NCBI GenBank assembly: GCA_024281995.1
Contig: JAMWZW010000012.1
Coordinates: 31,819 to 95,818, forward strand
Direction: 5' to 3'
Source of the DNA: Nitrosomonas sp.
Lineage (GTDB): Bacteria > Pseudomonadota > Gammaproteobacteria > Burkholderiales > Nitrosomonadaceae
Length of the DNA: 64,000 nucleotides
The translations under genes and the position numbers were made by a program. Below the pieces are notes generated by a model, which did not search any database, was not told the origin of the DNA, and saw only the letters and a list, made by a program, of their open reading frames with translations. Positions 58,506-64,000 of this stretch are shown here, piece by piece. The number at the start of each line of letters is the position of its first letter. Within the stretch, counting starts at the first letter, position 1.

Positions 58506-59753
58506 TTAATTTGACTCGGATTGTTTGACCCATTTCTGTACTACTAGACTGCCAATCAGATCGCCTTCCACATTTACCATCGTTCGCACCGTATCCAATA
58601 TGCGGTCAACAGGCAACAAAATGGCGATTGCTTCAACCGGCAGTCCAACCGATTGCAGTACCACAGCCATCGTCACCATGCCAGCACTGGGAATGCCTGG
58701 CGCCCCAATTGCTGCAAGCATGGCGGTTATAAACACAACCATCTGTTGCGACAGGCTGAGTTCCATTCCTATCAAATTAGCGATGAACAAAGCGGCAATT
58801 GCTTCATAAAGTGCCGTGCCATCCATATTCATAGTAGCACCCAAAGGAATCACGAAACCTGCAACATCGCGCTTAACATGCAGATGTTGTTCAGCGCAGC
58901 GTAAGGTAACCGGTAATGTTGCTGCACTGGAACTGGTAGCAAATGCCGTAATGAGGGCTTCCCGCCCGCCCCGCCAGAATTTAAAAGGTGTTATGCCGGT
59001 AGTGAGGTAAAGAATTAAAGGCAAGACTACGATGCCATGTAACAATGTAATGCCCAGTACAATCGCTACGAATTTGAACAATGTTTCCAGCAAGCCGGTA
59101 TCTTGTGCAGCCACTAATTGCAGCACTAATGCCATAATGCCGAATGGCGCCAGACGCATAATCCAACCCACCAGCATGAGTATCAATTCCAGGAATTCCT
59201 GCATTAGGATCAATATGTTGCGATAGCGCTCCCCGCCAACAACCAAGGCAATACCCAGTAATAATGCAAATATCACCACTGCCAGCACGTTACCTTGCGC
59301 TAACGCGGCGATCGGATTCTGAAACAACGAATGCAGGAAGTGTGCAAAAAAATCGGATAGCGACATCTGTGTCACTCGAAAATCTTGCATGGCATCCTGA
59401 AACATCGTTATTTGCAGTCCGCTACCGGGCTGCAATATATTCGCAGCCGTTAATCCCACCAAGACGGCAAGCGCCATCGTCGACACAAAGAAAATGAGCG
59501 CCACCTGCCAGACACGATTCATTTGCCGGTGTAACCGTAGATTGGCCACGCCGACAACGATCGATGTAAAAACCAGTGGAATCAATACCATCCGCAATAA
59601 ATCAGTAAATAATGTACCCACCAATTTGGCAATATACAATCCACTTTGCGTGATTTGCGATTCCCGCCCCAGCATCATCAACCAGAAACCCAATATTGCG
59701 CCTGTCACGACGCCTAGCAGGATTTGATTATTAAGCGATAACTTATTACTCAC
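58506..59753 (-). CDS. Dicarboxylate/amino acid:cation symporter (DAACS family)
   Basis: A 415-residue membrane transporter. LVFTSIVVGVANL (after helix 2) and AFATSSSAATLPVTLRCAE carry the serine-rich reentrant loop HP1; FVIPLGATMNMDGTALYEAI is the NMDGT motif of helix 7; AIGAPGIPSAGMVTMAVVL is HP2. The family takes up glutamate/aspartate or C4-dicarboxylates using Na+ or H+. The substrate cannot be chosen from sequence. Convergent with the HD-GYP gene with only 14 bp between them. Confidence 0.93.
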   Translation of the reverse strand: MSNKLSLNNQILLGVVTGAILGFWLMMLGRESQITQSGLYIAKLVGTLFTDLLRMVLIPLVFTSIVVGVANLRLHRQMNRVWQVALIFFVSTMALAVLVGLTAANILQPGSGLQITMFQDAMQDFRVTQMSLSDFFAHFLHSLFQNPIAALAQGNVLAVVIFALLLGIALVVGGERYRNILILMQEFLELILMLVGWIMRLAPFGIMALVLQLVAAQDTGLLETLFKFVAIVLGITLLHGIVVLPLILYLTTGITPFKFWRGGREALITAFATSSSAATLPVTLRCAEQHLHVKRDVAGFVIPLGATMNMDGTALYEAIAALFIANLIGMELSLSQQMVVFITAMLAAIGAPGIPSAGMVTMAVVLQSVGLPVEAIAILLPVDRILDTVRTMVNVEGDLIGSLVVQKWVKQSESN

Positions 59754-59801
59754 ACGGATTATCCGATTTTATTAGTGCGACTCGAACATCAAACAACGCA
59801 G

Positions 59802-60698
59802 TCATACCCAGTCTTTAGCGATTAGAAAGTCCGTATACAATTTATCTTCAGCGCTACCTGCTACAGGTTTCCAATCGTAACGCCATTTAACAATGGGCGG
59901 TAATGACATCAATATGGACTCTGTACGTCCCCCCGTTTGCAAACCGAAGAGTGTGCCGCGATCCCAGACCAGATTAAATTCGACGTATCGACCGCGCCGA
60001 TAAGCCTGGAAATCACGTTCGCGATCACCGTATGAAGTATCTTTACGCCTTTCCAGAATGGGCAGATAAGCGGCTAGAAAATGCTCACCGACACGCTGAG
60101 TAAGGTTAAAGCAAGTGGAAAAATCCGGTTGATTCAAATCATCAAAAAAAACACCGCCTATGCCACGTGGTTCTTTGCGATGCTTTAAATAAAAATATTC
60201 ATCACACCATTTTTTCAAACGCGGATAGCAATCATCGCCAAATGGCTGTAATGCGTTCTTGCAGCTTTGGTGGAAATGTATCGCGTCTTCAGCGTAGCCA
60301 TAATAAGGTGTGAGATCCATCCCGCCACCAAACCACCACACCGGTTCGGCACCTTCCTTACTTGCTTCAAAGAAACGTACATTCATATGCACTGTCGGCG
60401 CATAGGGATTGCGAGGATGCAATACTAAAGATACGCCCATCGCCTCAAATGAGCGGCCGGCTAGCTCAGGACGAGCAGCGGTCGCGGAAGCAGGTAATCC
60501 TGCGCCATACACATGCGAGAAATTCACACCCCCACGTTCCAGTACGTTGCCTTCTTCAATAACGCTACTCATACCGCCGCCACCCTCCGGCCTATCCCAT
60601 CGATCACGCTTAAATGTTTTACCGTCAATTTGTTCAAGCCCCTTGACGATGTTATCTTGAAGATTAATCAAAAATTCTTTGACTTGTGGTGTGTTCAT
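59802..60698 (-). CDS. hemF: Oxygen-dependent coproporphyrinogen III oxidase
   Basis: A 298-residue enzyme of haem synthesis, decarboxylating two propionates to vinyls with O2. [46 protein letters not shown] and [20 protein letters not shown] are HemF signatures. The ATG at 60698 has GGGAGC upstream and gives the usual start [20 protein letters not shown]; an earlier in-frame ATG at 60752 would add 18 residues without family support. An O2-dependent enzyme suits an aerobe. Confidence 0.95.
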   Translation of the reverse strand: MNTPQVKEFLINLQDNIVKGLEQIDGKTFKRDRWDRPEGGGGMSSVIEEGNVLERGGVNFSHVYGAGLPASATAARPELAGRSFEAMGVSLVLHPRNPYAPTVHMNVRFFEASKEGAEPVWWFGGGMDLTPYYGYAEDAIHFHQSCKNALQPFGDDCYPRLKKWCDEYFYLKHRKEPRGIGGVFFDDLNQPDFSTCFNLTQRVGEHFLAAYLPILERRKDTSYGDRERDFQAYRRGRYVEFNLVWDRGTLFGLQTGGRTESILMSLPPIVKWRYDWKPVAGSAEDKLYTDFLIAKDWV

Positions 60699-60752
60699 GC
60701 AAGCTCCCGATTTTAGTTTAATGCTGGAAATAGGTGCGGTCAGATATTTCAA

Positions 60753-61100
60753 ACTTGTGTGATTTCGACTATTTTCGAATCATTCAAATAATGACTGTAA
60801 CGTTTATGAAAGAGTACTATTGTAAATTAGTTATATTTTACCGTAGGTATAACATGATGGAGGAATTTCATTCTTGATTTTCCTCAATATCGACATAGTT
60901 GATTTTATGAAAGCACTAAATCAAATGTTTTCGATTGCCTTATAGGATGTACTACCGGTAGCTCTAAAAAGTTGTTTATAGACCGCTTGAATTGTAATTC
61001 TCATATCCATTACAAATTAATCATGATTTTCTTCTTTCTTTTTCTTCAGCATGTGCATGTTCTTTTGTAATTTTTCTCAAAAGAGATGTTAAGCAGCAAA
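60753..61100. other. Intergenic, hemF promoter side, no gene recognised
   Basis: About 350 AT-rich bases between hemF and the tRNA promoter. No open frame of protein-like quality was seen. Confidence 0.45.
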
Positions 61101-61109
61101 AGACTTTGA

Positions 61110-61140
61110 TTGACCTGTATAACCAAGCTTGTGCTATACT
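61110..61140 (+). promoter_or_regulatory. Candidate sigma-70 promoter of tRNA-fMet
   Basis: TTGACC (61110-61115), 19 bases, then TATACT (61135-61140), 12 bases before the mature tRNA. The spacer is longer than the ideal 17 bases, but the boxes are good. Confidence 0.6.
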
Positions 61141-61151
61141 TCCTTCTTTGA

Positions 61152-61579
<428 letters not shown>

Positions 61580-61580
<1 letters not shown>

Positions 61581-62049
61581 CTTTTTTGAGGCTGCTGGAT
61601 ATAACGATGTTCCCTATGGGAAGGCATATATCGAAGCTGGCTTGCCAGTAAACTTCCAGCATCCTGTCAGTGGAAAAACAGCTTTGCATGAGACTTGTGC
61701 ACATGCTGTCCATCCTGATTTTGCCTATATGTTATTAGAAGTTGAAGACTGTGATTTTTTATTACAAGACAAGAGAGGCCGCCTGGCTTATCAATGCGCG
61801 TATGAGTTTGGTCGCAGTGTTGATTTGGCTGTTGAAATTAGAAAGACTCTTCAGCAAGCATCAGCGAGAAACGTCAAGGTAAGTTTTGATTTTGAGGTGG
61901 GAGATCATTGGGACAGATTATCCCCAGGATCTATTTTATTGCTCTTGCAAGACAAAAAGTTGGAATTAAAAAATAGCTCCAGATACAGAAGCTTACTGGC
62001 TGGGATTTTTCATCTTACTCATTTCATCGACGAAATCTCAACAGCTTAG
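61580..62049 (+). pseudogene. Ankyrin-repeat-like fragment joined to recombinase remnant
   Basis: From about 61580 the plus frame reads FFEAAGYNDVPYGKAYIEAG, VNFQHPVSGKTALHETCAHA and FLLQDKRGRLAYQCAYEFG. This is ankyrin-like (the GKTALHE and D-x-x-G-R-x-A positions). A polar C-terminal part of about 60 residues ends at a stop at 62049. The nearest upstream ATG (61456) lies within the antisense of the recombinase remnant and would add about 42 unrelated residues, so the native start is probably lost. No other domain was recognised. Confidence 0.55.
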
Positions 62050-62205
62050 CCGAAGACCATTATATAAATATCGTGCTTCTTCATCAGCAACCTTATTGAA
62101 TTGTTCGTAAAGATTCTGAGTTCTCTGGGTACAGAAGGTGTGTATCCCCGGAAGCGGAAATGATTCCAAGTGCTTCAAGTGCTTGCAAATAGATCATTGC
62201 GATTA
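62038..62205 (-). pseudogene. Out-of-frame C-terminal tail of the Lit-like peptidase
   Basis: Directly after the stop of the main frame, a shifted frame reads VIAMIYLQALEALGIISASG then DTHLLYPE. The original frame then resumes with RTQNLYEQFNKVADEEARYL and ends at 62038. Joined, they give a D-T-H-x-x-Y-P-E-R-x-x-x-L ending, which resembles the D-x-H-P-x-x-x-x-R element at the end of such metallopeptidases. The second break is explained by losing one GA in a GAGAGA run near 62135; the first needs one lost base near 62209. The two deletions sum to three bases. Confidence 0.55.
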
Positions 62206-62865
62206 CGGAGCACCCAGCATATTCGGTGGGATTTTCAGAAATTCCAGCTGTTCAAACTGATGACTTACACGTTTTAAATACTGAAATCCTTGTGTGTCTG
62301 CATCTAACTCCTGCTGTTTATGCGGAATTTCATAAAGATGTCCAAGATTATGATGAGCCAGTTCGTGGCAAAGTATAAAGCCAAACATGCACATTGTTAG
62401 TAAATTGGCAATTGGCAGTATTTCTACATACTTCATTATGAATGGTTTCATCTTTTTACGTATTGTTTCATGTGACAGAGGATTTTTAAAGGTTTCTAAA
62501 TTTTCCTTAAAAATAATGGCATTCTGATGTGCTTCTTCTTCAGCTAATACGTGAAATGTTCTGACGCACGCTAGGATATTTTGCGTCCAGAAAAAACATT
62601 GACCACTGTTGATCGATATTAATGTGCGGTATGTTTTTCTCTGATCGGCAAAGGCAACAAAATTACCTGAGGCAAAATTATCAAACCGGCAGTCGCGTGT
62701 TTCTTCAGGAAGAACCAGAGATATATCTTTGTAGTATAGATCATATAATTTATAGGCATTTGCTTTTGTTTGGTTTTTGTCAAAGGGGATGCCGAGAGCA
62801 TTGGCCACTGTTTCAGAAAAATCTAAAGAGTCTTCTGTGGCGACATACTTTCTTTTATTTTCCAT
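62203..62865 (-). CDS. Lit-like HExxH peptidase, main frame
   Basis: 220 codons from ATG 62865. CMFGFILCHELAHHNLGHLY carries a zinc HExxH (H167-E168-x-x-H171) preceded by a hydrophobic helix, and HKQQELDADTQGFQYL (E186-D190) supplies the likely third ligand. The arrangement resembles peptidase U49/Lit, the phage-exclusion protease of E. coli that cleaves EF-Tu, and related M48-like peptidases. The stop after NMLGAP is premature: the next codons, in shifted frames, continue a plausible protein (see 62038-62205). Gene neighbours (recombinase remnant, Fic) indicate an accessory island. Confidence 0.65.
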   Translation of the reverse strand: MENKRKYVATEDSLDFSETVANALGIPFDKNQTKANAYKLYDLYYKDISLVLPEETRDCRFDNFASGNFVAFADQRKTYRTLISINSGQCFFWTQNILACVRTFHVLAEEEAHQNAIIFKENLETFKNPLSHETIRKKMKPFIMKYVEILPIANLLTMCMFGFILCHELAHHNLGHLYEIPHKQQELDADTQGFQYLKRVSHQFEQLEFLKIPPNMLGAP

Positions 62866-63022
62866 TATGTTATGGTGATTCAGTTTAGAAAAACTTATGT
62901 TTTATAGATTCATGCGCTTTTTGCGCGGAATATATCCGTGAAATACATTTTTATTTTCTTATAGGCTTGTAATTTAGGTAGACATTACTCTGTAAATTTC
63001 TATTATTTTTAAGAGATAGTTG

Positions 63023-64000
63023 TTACGGCAATGGCTCTGTGCCTTCTGCCAGGATGGAAAGATAAGTCTTGTACGCAAACAGCCGGTCGCGCTGACGACC
63101 GGTTATTTCCTGCACGATTCCGGCTTTCTCCAGATGCTGGAGGGCTGTATTGATCGTGGGCATGGTAAGTCCCAGTGGAATGACCAAATCTTTCGGGGCA
63201 ATGACCGGTTTTTTCCGCATATGCGCAAGTATCTTCAGAGCCGATGGCGCAGCTTTGCCGAGAGCCGTGTCGACCCTGCGCTGGTCTGCATCGAATAAGT
63301 CAAGAATGCGCTTGGCCGTAGCTACGCCCTGATCGGCGGTCTCAATGACACCGCGCAGGAAAAAACCAACCCATTCTTCCCAATCCCCGGTGTCGCGGAT
63401 GTATTGCAACTGATCGTAATACTCATCCCGCCGAGTCTTGAACCAGAGCGAGAGATAAAGAATTGGCTCTTTCAGAACGCCATCGGCACACAGAAGCAAC
63501 GTAATGAGCAAACGCCCAACGCGACCATTACCATCCAGAAATGGGTGGATGGTTTCAAACTGCACATGGGCCAGCGCGGCGCGAATGAGAACCGGCAAAC
63601 CATCATCATCTGCATGAAGGAATTTTTCGAAAGCGCCGAGGCATTCTTCCAGCCGTTCCGGTGGAGGGGGAACAAACCGAGCTTTTGAAGGCCGTGGGCC
63701 GCCGATCCAGTTTTGCGACCGGCGAAACTCCCCAGGCATTTTGGTGGAGCCACGTCCTTTTGAAAGCAGGATTTCATGAATTTCCCGGATCAGGCGCAGG
63801 GATAATGGGAATCCGCCACGCATACGTTCCAGACCGTGATTCAGCGCCGCTATGTAATTGGAAACATCCTGAACATCCTCTTCAGAAGGTGCGCCGGGGG
63901 CTGCTTCGCTTTCATGGATCAGAAGATCGGAAAAGCTCGATTGTGTCCCTTCAATCTGCGAAGATAATAGAGCTTCTTTCCGGACATACATGTAAATGAA
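63023..64000 (-). CDS. Fic family protein, N-terminus outside window
   Basis: 326 codons are present; the frame is open through the right edge. YVRKEALLSSQIEGTQSSFS contains SSQIEG, the (S/T)xxxE(G/N) inhibitory-helix motif of N-terminal-inhibited Fic proteins. THPFLDGNGRVGRLLI is the HPFxxGNGRxxR active site that AMPylates target proteins. A C-terminal winged-helix domain follows (KDLVIPLGLTMPTINTALQH). The target is unknown. It lies 157 bp upstream of the Lit-like gene on the same strand within the accessory island. Confidence 0.93.
   Translation of the reverse strand, partial: FIYMYVRKEALLSSQIEGTQSSFSDLLIHESEAAPGAPSEEDVQDVSNYIAALNHGLERMRGGFPLSLRLIREIHEILLSKGRGSTKMPGEFRRSQNWIGGPRPSKARFVPPPPERLEECLGAFEKFLHADDDGLPVLIRAALAHVQFETIHPFLDGNGRVGRLLITLLLCADGVLKEPILYLSLWFKTRRDEYYDQLQYIRDTGDWEEWVGFFLRGVIETADQGVATAKRILDLFDADQRRVDTALGKAAPSALKILAHMRKKPVIAPKDLVIPLGLTMPTINTALQHLEKAGIVQEITGRQRDRLFAYKTYLSILAEGTEPLP

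Overview
The window looks like a chromosomal segment of a betaproteobacterium, most likely an ammonia oxidiser of the Nitrosomonas type. This is inferred from protein character, moderate-to-low G+C, the mix of IS families and the late-flagellar plus che gene set; no rRNA or ammonia-oxidation marker is present to prove it. One tRNA gene (initiator tRNA-Met) is present. No CRISPR array or phage structural gene was seen.

Layout. 1-8.2 kb: a membrane histidine kinase cut by the left edge, an SPFH/band-7 membrane protein, an intact-looking IS30-family element, a secreted Asp-box (BNR) repeat protein, an unusual repeat protein and pyrE. 8.2-11.6 kb: a tight xthA-ampG-zapE run divergent from pyrE. 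11.6-18.2 kb: accessory-looking genes: a D12 adenine methyltransferase that lacks its DPPY motif, a truncated pyruvate-kinase fragment, a ParA ATPase overlapping a CYTH-CHAD (polyphosphate-binding type) gene that carries a frameshift, an acyltransferase, a secreted DsrE protein and an NlpC/P60 lipoprotein.

18.2-38.4 kb: one large signalling and motility block. On the minus strand lie a REC-PAS-kinase and NarL-type regulator, two GGDEF proteins, an EAL-HDOD protein and a chemotaxis operon (CheZ-like, cheY, cheA, cheR, cheD, cheB). On the plus strand lie the late flagellar genes fliC-flaG-fliD-fliS-fliT-fliK-like-flhB'-ycgR. Near-consensus sigma-28 promoters precede fliC and the CheZ-like gene. 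Together these genes link c-di-GMP turnover, its flagellar effector YcgR, chemotactic phosphorelay and filament assembly.

38.4-45.4 kb: an insertion-sequence graveyard around htpX. An IS630 element sits in an IS1380 element, which sits in a decayed IS3-family gene. After htpX come an IS5-family fragment, a second and strangely scrambled IS630 copy, and a decayed IS1595-family element. 45.4-61.2 kb: conserved housekeeping genes (ftsB, eno, pyrG, fructosamine kinase, argH, a one-TM sensor-like protein, murA, ridA, recG, RIO-type kinase, HD-GYP phosphodiesterase, dicarboxylate/amino-acid symporter, hemF) ending at tRNA-fMet. 61.2-64 kb: the start of an accessory island joined to the tRNA: a serine-recombinase C-terminal remnant running into the tRNA, an ankyrin-like fragment, a Lit-like zinc peptidase damaged by small indels, and a Fic protein cut by the right edge.

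The most promising leads are the ParA/CHAD operon as a possible polyphosphate-granule positioning module, and the tRNA-linked island with Lit-like and Fic proteins.
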